A stretch of DNA of 64,000 nt, taken from the NCBI RefSeq assembly GCF_007097385.1, contig NZ_VJZS01000004.1, positions 186,001-250,000 on the forward strand, read 5' to 3'. Positions 34,934 through 44,677 of the stretch are shown piece after piece. The stretch's first letter is position 1. Each line of letters opens with the position of its first letter. The translations under genes were made by a program, and so were the position numbers. Origin of the DNA: Flavobacterium sp. ZT3R18 (GTDB taxonomy: Bacteria; Bacteroidota; Bacteroidia; Flavobacteriales; Flavobacteriaceae). The notes below the pieces were generated by a model. It was not told where the DNA came from and searched no databases. It worked only from the letters and a program-made list of their open reading frames with translations.

Positions 34934-35638
34934 TTAATCTTCTTTGTATATATCAAATTTTTCAAAAGGAACTTTTCCGAAATCTTTTTTTGTTTCCATA
35001 GTTGTCGCAACGTTTTCTGAGTCGGGGGCGTGAAAACTCTCGCTTATAATTTTGTGCAAAAACCAATAGTTTTCTTTGGCATCATATTTAAAAGTAATGT
35101 TTCTAGTCCATCTCCAAGCACTTCCTCCGTAATGTTCTATTGTAAAATAACCGTTTTTAATGACGACTTCTACGAAAGGATCTCCCATCATGCCACCACA
35201 ATCGATACAGTACACCGCATTTTCGCTTTTGGCGGCTAAAGTAAAAGTTTTGTCTGCCAGTCCTAATAAAATCAATAAGGGGCGTTTGCTCGGAGAGTCA
35301 TCATCATGAATTACTGTTGCTTCATCGTTTTTTTTAAGAACCAAAATATAGTCTAGATAATGATCTTTATTTAGATCTCCAGAGGTTGAAGATATTGCTG
35401 TAAAACCTTCGTGGATAAACTTATTCAATTCCTTTGCTAAGTCATTTATATTGTCATTGAAAGCAATGCGTTTTATTGCCTCTTCTTTTTTAGAATTTAA
35501 AGAGACAGGAACTATTTTAGTTGTTTTTTTTACAGCTACAGGTACTGGCTTTTTGGCTTCTTTTTGTGAGCAAGAGTTTAAAAATGTCAGTATTAAAATT
35601 AAAGGAAATAGTTTGTTTTTCAAAGTCATTGCTCTCAT
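34934..35638 (-). CDS. Lipoprotein of unknown function
   Basis: A 234-residue lipoprotein: a lipobox (LILTFLNSC) near residue 23, a Lys/Val-rich linker, then a globular domain containing GDLNKDHYLDYILVLKK, a calcium-type FG-GAP/VCBS-like loop, and paired cysteines in VYCIDCGGMMGDPF. No enzyme motif is recognised. It lies alone between two gaps on the minus strand. M1 and M4 are both possible starts. Confidence 0.65.
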   Translation of the reverse strand: MRAMTLKNKLFPLILILTFLNSCSQKEAKKPVPVAVKKTTKIVPVSLNSKKEEAIKRIAFNDNINDLAKELNKFIHEGFTAISSTSGDLNKDHYLDYILVLKKNDEATVIHDDDSPSKRPLLILLGLADKTFTLAAKSENAVYCIDCGGMMGDPFVEVVIKNGYFTIEHYGGSAWRWTRNITFKYDAKENYWFLHKIISESFHAPDSENVATTMETKKDFGKVPFEKFDIYKED

Positions 35639-35684
35639 ACAACTTGGATTTTAAATAATAAAAGCTCAATTAAAAGCACTGTTT

Positions 35685-36962
35685 TTAAACTAAAGTTTCA
35701 TCGCTTTTTTCGGTATAATCCAAGTCAACATGAAAAGTTTCTTTCAATTTCCAAAGTGCTACTAATGAAACTACAGACAATATTGCACCAACAATCATTC
35801 CCGATTTAAGAATATCCCCTTCAAAAAGGCGATCCCGAAAAAAACTATAGATTAAAATAATTAGCGGAAGCGAACCTCTAACAAAATTGGGAACAGTAGT
35901 AGTTACGGTTGCTCTGATATTGGTGCCAAATTGCTCGGCTGCTATGGTTACAAATAAAACCCAATACCCCACCGAAAACCCCATTGCAAAACAAAGCAAA
36001 TAGAAGGTTGAAGCAGAAATCCCGAACGCATTCAAATAGACAAAAACCATGATTAGGTTAAAAACCAAAAACAAGCGCATGATTTTTTTTCGGCTTTTTA
36101 GCCATTGACTGAATAATCCGCTGGCAATATCTCCAAAAACCAAACCAGTGTAGCAAAAGGCAATTGCTTTTCCTGCGGCTATGGTTTCGACTTGCTGCAC
36201 ACCAAGGGCTTTGGCAAATTCGGGAGCGAAAGTAATCAGTACTCCCACCAAAAACCAAAGTGGAATCCCAATAAGAATGCATTGTACGTATTTTGAAAAT
36301 CTTTTTTTATCGGTAAACAAAGACAAGAAGTCTCCTTTCTTTTCATCACTTTGTTGCACTTGCTTGAACATACCCGATTCGGTAATGCTGATCCTTAAAA
36401 ACAACAACAAGATGCCCAGAATTCCGCCAGCATAGTAACACAAACGCCAATCTTGAAACGCTTGATAAACCAAATAAGCAGCAACCGCTCCAGAAACCCC
36501 TACCGAAGCTACAATCATGGTTCCGTAGCCTCGTTTTTCTTTGGGCAAACTTTCGGTTACCAAAGTGATTCCGGCGCCCAATTCTCCAGCAAGACCTATT
36601 CCTGCAATCAATCGCCAAAAGGCATATCCATCAACAGTGGTCACCATTCCGTTAGCAATATTGGCCACAGAATACAATACTATAGAACCAAATAAAACGG
36701 ATATTCTACCTTTTTTATCTCCCAAAATACCCCAAAGAATTCCGCCAAAAAGCATTCCAAACATTTGCATGCTGATCAAATATTCTCCTTGATCCCGAAT
36801 GGCATCACCCGTAATTCCTAGGTCTTTGAGACTATCGGTACGGACAATCCCAAAAAGCAGTAAATCATAAATGTCTACAAAATAGCCAAGGGCAGCTACA
36901 ATTACGGCAGCATTAAGAATGTTTTTCGAGTTTTTTGTTATTGTGTCAGGAATGCTATTCAT
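35685..36962 (-). CDS. MFS transporter (metabolite:H+ symporter type)
   Basis: A 425-residue membrane protein with 12 predicted helices. The MFS loop motif appears as GILGDKKGRISVLFGSIVLY and the second as LVTESLPKEKRGYGTMIVAS, with FVDIYDLLLFGIV in helix 1 typical of the ShiA/ProP-like metabolite-proton symporters. The substrate is unknown. It is a single-gene unit divergent from the nagB-like gene, with 896 bases between them. Confidence 0.82.
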   Translation of the reverse strand: MNSIPDTITKNSKNILNAAVIVAALGYFVDIYDLLLFGIVRTDSLKDLGITGDAIRDQGEYLISMQMFGMLFGGILWGILGDKKGRISVLFGSIVLYSVANIANGMVTTVDGYAFWRLIAGIGLAGELGAGITLVTESLPKEKRGYGTMIVASVGVSGAVAAYLVYQAFQDWRLCYYAGGILGILLLFLRISITESGMFKQVQQSDEKKGDFLSLFTDKKRFSKYVQCILIGIPLWFLVGVLITFAPEFAKALGVQQVETIAAGKAIAFCYTGLVFGDIASGLFSQWLKSRKKIMRLFLVFNLIMVFVYLNAFGISASTFYLLCFAMGFSVGYWVLFVTIAAEQFGTNIRATVTTTVPNFVRGSLPLIILIYSFFRDRLFEGDILKSGMIVGAILSVVSLVALWKLKETFHVDLDYTEKSDETLV

Positions 36963-37858
36963 TAGGATTTGGTCTTTATTTTTGGTTTGGTTAATTCGGT
37001 TAGTTGATCGTAAAGTTTTAAGGGACTATGGTTTTATTTACAATTGCAAGCCAAATATAATCGACAGGGATTTGTTGTGCAAATTTAGGTCTTGGTTTAG
37101 TGCTATTTTAGTTAAGTAAAATTATTTGTAAAGGCCAAAAAAGGATATTTCATGGGAAATCAATTATAAGGAGAAGGAGAAAATGGAGTTTCGCAACATT
37201 TTGGATTTAAGGTTATGCTCCTTTTTTTTGTTGCTAGATTTAAATCGTAACTTTTGGATCTTCTTTTGTTATATGTGGATTATATTTAGTTCATAAAAAA
37301 AACAATTTGTAAATTCGTAGCTTGGTTTTTTTTGAATGGAAGAGGGAGAGTCTGGTATTAAAATAAAAATAAAGTTTTAGATACAAGTCAGGAATTATTT
37401 TGATAATTGCAACCTACTAGTTACTCTTTAAAACACTTCATATTATCATATTATTAAAATTTAGTTTAAAAAAACAGTTTATAGATATTAAAGTGTGTTC
37501 GAGCACATTTTTACTATTTTTTCTTGTTTAGTAATAATTTAATTCATAGTTTCGTGATATTATTACACTTAGGTGTGATTTTAGAAGCTTCAGTTCGAGT
37601 GTTTTTTTTCTAGTAAAATGAAACTACTATGAGTGAATTTTCTTCCTTTAGAAATAAAAAGCAGTACCTGACAACCAAATTTTAAATGCTTTTTCGGAAG
37701 AAATGAAAATAGAACGCAAAAGGTTTTTAATAATAATGTTCTAATTCTCGATGTATTTTTTTATCGACAATTATTCGAACAGTCGAAAAGTAGCATAAGA
37801 ATTAAATTAAACCCAACGGGTAAATAATAGTATAATTTATAAAGCAAATAGTAAAATA
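36963..37858. other. Long gene-free upstream region of the NagB fusion
   Basis: No protein gene is supported. A partial inverted repeat TGTGTTCGAGCACA lies near 37494-37508 and ATTACACTTAGGTGTGAT near 37562-37579; either could be an operator. A possible weak terminator-like CTCCTTTTTTTT lies near 37216. An ATG at 37629 opens only an 18-codon frame. The length suggests an extended regulatory region or small RNA, but none is shown. Confidence 0.45.
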
Positions 37859-39796
37859 ATGGAAAGTACATTAGAATTAAAAAGGGACATCAGCTATAAA
37901 ACAGCTGGTCAATTTGAAGAAACCCGTTTTGAGAAAATTCACAACGAAATTTTTAAAAATTCATTAGAAGCCTCACTAGTTGTGGCACGGGAAATTGCAG
38001 ATTTAATTCGTTCTAAACAAGAAAAAAACAAACCATGTGTACTAGGATTGGCTACAGGTTCTTCTCCTATAAAGGTGTACCAAGAATTGGTTCGGATGCA
38101 CAAAGAAGAAGGACTAAGTTTTGCTAATGTTGTTAGTTTCAACTTAGATGAGTACTATCCTATGCCAAAGGAAAGTAACCAGAGTTATCATTACTTCATG
38201 CACCAACACCTTTTTAATCATGTGGATATTAATGCTGAAAATGTCAATATTCCGGATGGTACAGTTGCTATTGAAGATTTGAACCAGTTTTGTGTTGATT
38301 ATGAATTGAAAATTAAAACTGCAGGTGGACTTGATTTTCAATTGTTAGGAATTGGACGTACAGGTCATGTAGGATTTAATGAGCCAGGTTCGCATATCAA
38401 CTCGGGAACCCGTATTATTACTTTAGACCATATTACAAAAGTAGATGCTTCCGGTGATTTTAACGGTATTGCAAACGTTCCCAAAAGAGCGGTTACCATG
38501 GGAGTTTCTACAATCCTTAGATCAAAAAGAATTGTATTGATGGCTTGGGGACAAAACAAAGCTTCTATCATAAAAAGAACCATTCAAGGGGATATTAGCT
38601 CTGAGGTTCCTGCGACTTTTTTGCAAAATCATACTAATACCACTTTTGTTTTAGATGAAGGTGCAGCCTCAGAATTAACAAGACTAGAAACACCTTGGTT
38701 GGTAGGAGAGTGCATCTGGACGGAACAATTAAAAAACAAAGCGATTGTTTGGTTATGTCAACATACCAATAAATCGATTCTTAAATTAACCGATAGAGAT
38801 TATAACAATAACGGAATGTCTGATCTTTTGGCTGCCGGAAGTTCTTCGTATGATTTGAACATCAATATGTTCAATGTCTTGCAGCATACCATCACAGGAT
38901 GGCCAGGAGGGAAACCAAACACGGACGATACCAATAGACCGGAACGTTCAAACCCTGCTAAAAAAAGAGTTATTCTTTTTAGTCCACACCCAGATGATGA
39001 CGTAATTTCTATGGGAGGAACTTTTGCTAAATTAATCAAACAAGGTCATGATGTGCATGTGGTGTATCAAACTTCGGGAAATATTGCCGTTACAGATGAT
39101 GAAGCCTTAAAATTTGCCGAAGTATGTAATGATTTTGTGGGCGAAAATCAATCGGGGATTAATTTTCAATCGGTTATTGACACTATAAATGCAAAGACTC
39201 AAGGTCAAATGGACTCTTTGGAAGTACGTAAATTGAAAGGTTTAATTCGAAGAAGAGAATCTTTTGCCGGAGTTAGATACATTGGATTGAAAGATGAAAA
39301 TGTACATTTCTTAGATTTACCGTTTTACGAAACTGGATTGGTTCAAAAAAATCCATTAGGACCTGCGGATATTGCTATTGTAAAGGATATTATTGACAGA
39401 ATAAAACCACATCAAGTATTTGCTGCCGGAGATCTAGCTGACCCGCACGGAACTCATGAAGTGTGTCTGAATGCTATTTTTGCTGCAATGGGAGAATTAA
39501 AAGCGGAGTCAAACATGGACGATTGTTGGTTGTGGTTGTACAGAGGAGCTTGGCACGAATGGGATATTCATGATATAGACATGGCTGTTCCGTTAAGTCC
39601 AGATGAAGTTATGATAAAAAGGCAAGCTATTTTATGTCATCAATCCCAAAAAGACAGAGTAATGTTCCAAGGAAATGATGCGAGAGAATTTTGGGTACGT
39701 GCCGAAGATCGTAACAAAAACACCGCAAAATTATATGATGATTTAGGTCTTGCAGAATATGAGGCTATCGAAGCATTTAAACGTTTTGATTATTAA
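37859..39796 (+). CDS. nagB: Glucosamine-6-phosphate deaminase fused to PIG-L deacetylase domain
   Basis: A 645-residue two-domain protein. The N-terminal part is NagB, which converts glucosamine-6-phosphate to fructose-6-phosphate and ammonia: LGLATGSSPIKVYQEL, VSFNLDEYYPM, GRTGHVGFNEPGS with the catalytic residues. From about residue 370 a PIG-L/LmbE domain follows, with the zinc motif SPHPDDDVISMGG and GDLADPHGTHEVC, a fold that deacetylates N-acetylglucosaminyl compounds. Such fusions are known in Bacteroidota. Both domains look complete, suggesting deacetylation and deamination in one protein. The order of reactions is inference. Confidence 0.9.
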   Translation: MESTLELKRDISYKTAGQFEETRFEKIHNEIFKNSLEASLVVAREIADLIRSKQEKNKPCVLGLATGSSPIKVYQELVRMHKEEGLSFANVVSFNLDEYYPMPKESNQSYHYFMHQHLFNHVDINAENVNIPDGTVAIEDLNQFCVDYELKIKTAGGLDFQLLGIGRTGHVGFNEPGSHINSGTRIITLDHITKVDASGDFNGIANVPKRAVTMGVSTILRSKRIVLMAWGQNKASIIKRTIQGDISSEVPATFLQNHTNTTFVLDEGAASELTRLETPWLVGECIWTEQLKNKAIVWLCQHTNKSILKLTDRDYNNNGMSDLLAAGSSSYDLNINMFNVLQHTITGWPGGKPNTDDTNRPERSNPAKKRVILFSPHPDDDVISMGGTFAKLIKQGHDVHVVYQTSGNIAVTDDEALKFAEVCNDFVGENQSGINFQSVIDTINAKTQGQMDSLEVRKLKGLIRRRESFAGVRYIGLKDENVHFLDLPFYETGLVQKNPLGPADIAIVKDIIDRIKPHQVFAAGDLADPHGTHEVCLNAIFAAMGELKAESNMDDCWLWLYRGAWHEWDIHDIDMAVPLSPDEVMIKRQAILCHQSQKDRVMFQGNDAREFWVRAEDRNKNTAKLYDDLGLAEYEAIEAFKRFDY

Positions 39797-39838
39797 AATA
39801 GATTAAATTAGGAATATAATTTATGTTTCTTGAGTATA

Positions 39839-39880
39839 AAAACCAATCGTGTAATACTATGCGATTGGTTTTTTTTTTGA
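39839..39880 (+). terminator. Terminator after nagB
   Basis: AAAACCAATCG and CGATTGGTTTT pair, followed by a long T run. Confidence 0.85.
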
Positions 39881-40005
39881 ATTGTATTAAACACAGAATC
39901 CGAATTAGACTTCATGCCGAAGACAAATTACAATCGACATCCTATCAGTCCCGAAATTTTTGAGATTATTGGATTAGCGAAGACAATTGGTATAACTCAT
40001 CCACA

Positions 40006-40201
40006 CCCCGAAAGGGGTGCAATGATTATAGAAAATATATGAGATCGGAGAGCAAATCCCGAAGGGATGAAATTATTTAATCTTTTTTATTTAAAAAAAG
40101 ACATCTTAATAATCAACATATTCAGATGTGAAAATACCACCCCTTCGGGGTTTTGGGATGATGAAATTACTTATTTCTATAATCATTGCACCCTTTCAGG
40201 G
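40006..40201. repeat. Inverted-repeat element with CCCGAAGGG palindromes
   Basis: Perfect 20-base arms at 40015-40034 and 40174-40193 (GGGTGCAATGATTATAGAAA and its complement) extend imperfectly outwards. Inside are ATCCCGAAGGGATGAAATTA and CCCCTTCGGGG. No open frame is present. It occupies most of the 505-base gap 39797-40301. Confidence 0.75.
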
Positions 40202-40301
40202 TTTTCAGAAGGCATCAAAGATTGTATTTGATCTGTAACAATCAAAAATGTCAATGTTTTCTAATGCGGAATATGGGGTAAATGAAACGTGAACTAATTT
40301 T

Positions 40302-40817
40302 TCAGCTGATTTTAAGTTTCATCAATAAATCGGTTTGTTGGTCATCGCCTAAAAGAAACAAATGCTTATCGAATGTGATAAAACCATTTTTGGTATAAAA
40401 TTGTAAGGCTCTGTTGTTTTCTTCCCAAACGCCTAGCCAAATATAATTGACTGGTATTTGTTGGGCTATTTTTATGGCTTCATCCAGTAATAATTGCCCT
40501 ATTTTTTTTCCATGGAAGGCTTGTAAAACATAAATACGTTGAATTTCTAGAGTAGTATCTTCAACCATTTCAGTTTGTGCATCGCCTAAATTTAATTTTA
40601 GATAACCAACGGGTTCTGTATTCCAAAAGGCAATATAAAAGGGAGAATCTGGATTGTTGATTTCGGCGGTTAATTGTGCCGTATTGAAACTTTCCTGCAA
40701 GTATTTTTTCATATTTTCGGGAGTATTTATCGCTGCAAAAGTTTCGGTAAAGGATTGTTTACTGATGTTTTGTATGGTTACAAGATCGGATAGCGTTGCT
40801 TTTTTAATTTCAATCAT
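40302..40817 (-). CDS. GNAT-family N-acetyltransferase
   Basis: A 171-residue acetyltransferase. Motif A, which binds acetyl-CoA, is seen in LEIQRIYVLQAFHGKKIGQL (R/QxxGxG/A-like), followed by IWLGVWEENNRALQFYTKNGF, the motif B region typical of the YjgM/PaiA-like group. The substrate is unknown. Single-gene unit, divergent from yaaA. Confidence 0.83.
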   Translation of the reverse strand: MIEIKKATLSDLVTIQNISKQSFTETFAAINTPENMKKYLQESFNTAQLTAEINNPDSPFYIAFWNTEPVGYLKLNLGDAQTEMVEDTTLEIQRIYVLQAFHGKKIGQLLLDEAIKIAQQIPVNYIWLGVWEENNRALQFYTKNGFITFDKHLFLLGDDQQTDLLMKLKIS

Positions 40818-40990
40818 GGTAATTATGGTTGGTTGTATTTCTTTCTAAAATCAAAAATACGTAAAATAAACACACTTGATTTTAAATTTCTATTGCGGTA
40901 TTGCACAATTCAATTCCTACTTTCATATTTGTGAAATTCAATTTGTACTTTTGAATAAATTAATAAAAAAAGAGCCTTTAGGGTTAAACT

Positions 40991-41749
40991 ATGAAAATTG
41001 TACTATCGCCAGCCAAATCATTAAATTTCGAAAAAGAATTACCAACATCATTATATACAGAACCTTCTTTTCTAAAAGAATCCAGACAAGTTCATAAAGT
41101 TTTAAAACAGCAATCTCCCAAAAACTTGTCTGAATTGATGTCTATTTCAGATAAATTGGCCGATTTGAACTGGAAACGCAATCAGGATTGGAAAACACCT
41201 TTCACACCCGAGAATGCGCGCCCAGCAATTTACGCTTTTGATGGCGATGTCTATACGGGATTAGATGCTTATTCGATTCCGATAGAAAAATTAGATCCCC
41301 TTCAAGATAGTTTGCGAATTTTATCGGGCTTGTACGGTTATCTAAAACCATTCGATTTGATGCAACCGTATCGTCTCGAAATGGGGACGAAATTACCCAT
41401 TGGCGAAAGCAAAAATTTATATGAGTTTTGGAAAAAGACCATTGCCAATTCATTAAACAAAGAACTCAAAAAAGACGAGCTGTTTATCAATTTAGCCAGC
41501 AATGAATATTTTTCGGCTGTGGATGTCAAAGCTTTGAAAGTCCCAGTGATTACCCCAGAATTTAAAGATTACAAAGACGGAAAACTGAAAATCATTAGCT
41601 TTTTTGCCAAGAAGGCTAGGGGATTGATGGTGCGTTATATTTTGGATTCCAATGCCCAAACTATTGACGATTTGAAAGGGTTCAATTATGAAGGTTATCA
41701 ATTTGATGGTAATTTATCCGAAGGAAATCACTTGGTTTTTACTAGATAG
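40991..41749 (+). CDS. yaaA: Peroxide stress protein YaaA
   Basis: A 252-residue DUF328 protein. The signature start MKIVLSPAKSLNFEKELP is followed by RPAIYAFDGDVYTGLDA, LRILSGLYGYLKPFDLM and the C-terminal KKARGLMVRYI. In E. coli YaaA lowers intracellular free iron during peroxide stress. It is alone on the plus strand between convergent and divergent neighbours. Confidence 0.93.
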   Translation: MKIVLSPAKSLNFEKELPTSLYTEPSFLKESRQVHKVLKQQSPKNLSELMSISDKLADLNWKRNQDWKTPFTPENARPAIYAFDGDVYTGLDAYSIPIEKLDPLQDSLRILSGLYGYLKPFDLMQPYRLEMGTKLPIGESKNLYEFWKKTIANSLNKELKKDELFINLASNEYFSAVDVKALKVPVITPEFKDYKDGKLKIISFFAKKARGLMVRYILDSNAQTIDDLKGFNYEGYQFDGNLSEGNHLVFTR

Positions 41750-41831
41750 GAAGAGAGTTGATTTTAGATTTCTGATTTTTGATTAACGAGTTTAGATTTT
41801 TAGAATTGGAATTAATAACAAATGGCAATTT

Positions 41832-41915
41832 TAAAAGGAGTTAGTTCCTTTTATATAAATAAAAACAGCTTTGAATTTCACTAATCAATTAGTGAGATTC
41901 GGAGCCGTTTTTATT
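41832..41915. terminator. Hairpins between yaaA and emrB
   Basis: AAAAGGA/TTCCTTTTA (41832-41853) is followed by a long imperfect hairpin, AAAAACAGCTTTGAATTTCA with its partner ending GGAGCCGTTTTT (41862-41912). It separates the convergent yaaA and emrB. The rest of 41750-41996 is ATTTTTGATTAA-type word repeats. Confidence 0.65.
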
Positions 41916-41996
41916 AAACTATTCGTGCGTATAAATTAAATTCTGAATGAATGACTACATCAGAAATCAAAAATCGTTAATCAAAAATCAAAAATC

Positions 41997-43580
41997 TTAA
42001 TGCATCGCATCAGCTGGATTTACTTTGTTTTTTCCTTTTTTTATCAAAAGAATAAAAGGAATACACAGCAAGAACAAGATTCCGAGATACATAAAGATAT
42101 CCATAAATGATAATACGGAACTTTGTGTCATTACTTTATATTCAATAACTTTATAGGCTTTGGCCAGCGCTTCGTTGGCGCTATATCCTTTAGCTATAAA
42201 ACCCATTTGCAATCTATGTATGGTTTGTTGTACTTCAAAAGACGTTTGGTCAAGATGTGCAATCAAATTCACACGGTGTTCTTGATTGAATCTAGAGATG
42301 TAAGTGGTGATAATGGCAATACCAAACGAACCACCCAATTGTCTCATCATTCCGGTAAAAGCAGCACCTTCACCAATATGTTTTCCTTTAAGAGTCGATA
42401 ATGATAAAGTGGTAATAGGGACAAATAATAATCCTAAACCAACACCTCTAAGGATTAATGGCCAAAACATGTGTTCAACGCCAGTGTCTGGTGTTAGTAC
42501 GCCACGCATTAAAAAGGTAAAAAGGAAAAACACAAAAAATCCTGCAGCAACCATATATGATTGTCGAACTCCGCGTTGAATCATTTTACCAATAAATGGC
42601 ATCATAATACCCGTTGTTATCGAACTTGGAATCAGTAATAAACCAGCATCAGTAGCACTCCATCCCAAAATGGATTGGCTGTATATCGGAATAATAAAGG
42701 TGGATCCATACAATCCAAATCCGAGGATGAAACACATTATGGTTCCAATTTTTAGATTGTTGTCTTTAAAAACTTTGAGGTTTACAATTGGATGCTCATA
42801 AGTGAGTTCCCTCCAAATAAATAATAGCAATCCAAAAACAGAAACGATGCTTAAGAGTACAATTAATCCATCGTTGAACCAATCGTCCTGTTGACCGTGT
42901 TCCAATACAAATTGCAATGACCCAATGAAAGAGGCCAAGAGTACAATTCCCCACCAATCGACTTGATTGGCTTTTAGTTTGGCACCGTATTTAGGACTTT
43001 TTACAAACCCGATGGTTAGGAAAGTGGCTATAATACCTAATGGAATGTTGATGTAAAAAATAAAAGGCCAAGAAAAATGATCTACAATATAACCTCCCAA
43101 TGGCGGACCAAGTGTTGGACCAACAATGACTCCCATTCCATAAATAGCTTGTGCCATTCCTCTTTTGGCTACAGGATAACTCTCGGTAATAATGGTTTGC
43201 GCAGTTACTAGTAGCGCCCCTCCGCCCAAACCTTGAATGAATCTAAAGGCAACCAGTTCCCAGATATTTGTGGCGTTTCCGCACAAAAAGGAAGCTACCG
43301 TAAAAATGACAATGGATGTTGCAAAGTAATTACGACGACCAAATTGTTGTGACAACCAACTCGTCATTGGGATTACAATTACGTTTGCAATCGCATAGGC
43401 AGTAATTACCCAAGCCACATCGGTCAAGGTAGCGCCAAGACTACCTCTCATATTATTTAAGGCTACGTTTACAATGGTAGTATCTACAATTTCGAGCATG
43501 GCACAAAGCACGCACGTTATTGTGATAATGACCCTTCTAAAGCCGTATTCTATTAAATCGTCTTCTTCGTTTTGTACCAT
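41997..43580 (-). CDS. emrB: DHA2-family (EmrB/QacA) multidrug efflux MFS transporter
   Basis: A 527-residue inner-membrane protein with 14 predicted helices. Features are LEIVDTTIVNVALNNMRGSL (motif D1), WLSQQFGRRNYF (motif A) and AIYGMGVIVGPTLGPPLGGY (motif C of antiporters). It exports drugs by proton antiport with a membrane-fusion protein and an outer-membrane channel. It is last in the tetR-tolC-emrA-emrB operon, 5 bases behind emrA. Confidence 0.9.
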   Translation of the reverse strand: MVQNEEDDLIEYGFRRVIITITCVLCAMLEIVDTTIVNVALNNMRGSLGATLTDVAWVITAYAIANVIVIPMTSWLSQQFGRRNYFATSIVIFTVASFLCGNATNIWELVAFRFIQGLGGGALLVTAQTIITESYPVAKRGMAQAIYGMGVIVGPTLGPPLGGYIVDHFSWPFIFYINIPLGIIATFLTIGFVKSPKYGAKLKANQVDWWGIVLLASFIGSLQFVLEHGQQDDWFNDGLIVLLSIVSVFGLLLFIWRELTYEHPIVNLKVFKDNNLKIGTIMCFILGFGLYGSTFIIPIYSQSILGWSATDAGLLLIPSSITTGIMMPFIGKMIQRGVRQSYMVAAGFFVFFLFTFLMRGVLTPDTGVEHMFWPLILRGVGLGLLFVPITTLSLSTLKGKHIGEGAAFTGMMRQLGGSFGIAIITTYISRFNQEHRVNLIAHLDQTSFEVQQTIHRLQMGFIAKGYSANEALAKAYKVIEYKVMTQSSVLSFMDIFMYLGILFLLCIPFILLIKKGKNKVNPADAMH

Positions 43581-43585
43581 TTTTT

Positions 43586-44665
43586 TTATTTTAAATGAAC
43601 ATCTACATCAGCGTTCATACCTGGGCGAAGCAATTTTATTTTTTCAGGATCGTTTGAGGCATTCAAACTTATTTTTACAGGTAATCTCTGAATGGTTTTT
43701 ACAAAATTTCCAGTTGCATTGTCTGGCGGAAGTAATGAAAAACGAGATCCAGTTGCTGGAGAGAATGAAGTAATGGCTCCTTCAAAAGCATAGTCAGGAT
43801 AAGCATCTACTTTTACCGTTACTTTTTGTCCAATAACCATTTTGTTCAATTGTGTTTCTTTAAAATTAGCCACCACCCAAGCTTCACTGTTGTTGATGAT
43901 ATAAAATAAAGATTGTCCTTGTTGAACCAATTGCCCTGGTTGAATGTCTATTTTAGAAACCTGACCATCAATAGCAGCAGTTACAACAGTATAAGTCAAA
44001 TTTAATTGAGCGGCCTCAAGTAATGCTTTTGCTTTTTTAATATTGGCAGCAGCTACTTCTGTTTGTTTGTTAGAAACTCTTGATTTTGCTTCAATTACTG
44101 ATTTCTGAAAAGCACTTGCTTTTTGTTGTTGTTGCAAAATACGCACTTGATTTTCAGCTTCTTGTTTGGTAGCTAGTGCTTGTTCGTATTGTTGTTTGGT
44201 AATCGAATGATTTTTGTATAAATTTTCGTAACGAACATAATCACTATTCGCTCTTCCTAATCTAATTTTTGCGGTTTCAATATTTCCGCCTGCCGTTTGT
44301 ACGTTGGCATCCGAAACAGCAATGCTGGCAAGGGCACTTCCTATATCTTCTTTGGCTACATCATATCCACTTTCGGCACCTATAAAAGCAGCATTTGCTT
44401 CTTCTATTTTCAATTGATAATCTCTTTTGTCAATAGTAAATAAGGTATCTCCTTTTTTTACAAAGTCATTATCCTTTACATACACTTTACTAATATATCC
44501 CGAAACTCTTGGGATTATTGGGTTCATGTTTTTTTCTATTTGAGCATCATCCGTTTCTTCGTGGGCTTGAGAATGAAGGTATTTTGAAATTCCGTAAGTT
44601 CCTCCTGCAAGGATTAAAACCAATAGGATTATAATGAATTTTGCGTTTGTTTTTTTATTTTCCAT
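43586..44665 (-). CDS. emrA: HlyD/EmrA-family membrane fusion protein
   Basis: A 359-residue periplasmic adaptor. One N-terminal membrane helix (FIIILLVLILAGGTYGI), a lipoyl half-motif (PRVSGYISKVYVKDNDFVKK), a long coiled coil rich in Ala, Gln and Glu (about 90-195), a second lipoyl half (AAIDGQVSKIDIQPGQLVQQ) and a beta-barrel domain are visible. It links the EmrB-like pump to the TolC-like channel encoded on either side. Confidence 0.9.
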   Translation of the reverse strand: MENKKTNAKFIIILLVLILAGGTYGISKYLHSQAHEETDDAQIEKNMNPIIPRVSGYISKVYVKDNDFVKKGDTLFTIDKRDYQLKIEEANAAFIGAESGYDVAKEDIGSALASIAVSDANVQTAGGNIETAKIRLGRANSDYVRYENLYKNHSITKQQYEQALATKQEAENQVRILQQQQKASAFQKSVIEAKSRVSNKQTEVAAANIKKAKALLEAAQLNLTYTVVTAAIDGQVSKIDIQPGQLVQQGQSLFYIINNSEAWVVANFKETQLNKMVIGQKVTVKVDAYPDYAFEGAITSFSPATGSRFSLLPPDNATGNFVKTIQRLPVKISLNASNDPEKIKLLRPGMNADVDVHLK

Positions 44666-44677
44666 GTTTGGTAGTGG

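Noticed and set aside
37629..37685. 18-codon frame upstream of the NagB fusion as a leader peptide
   Set aside because: There is no run of a regulatory codon, no terminator hairpin behind it, and it lies 170 bases from the gene.
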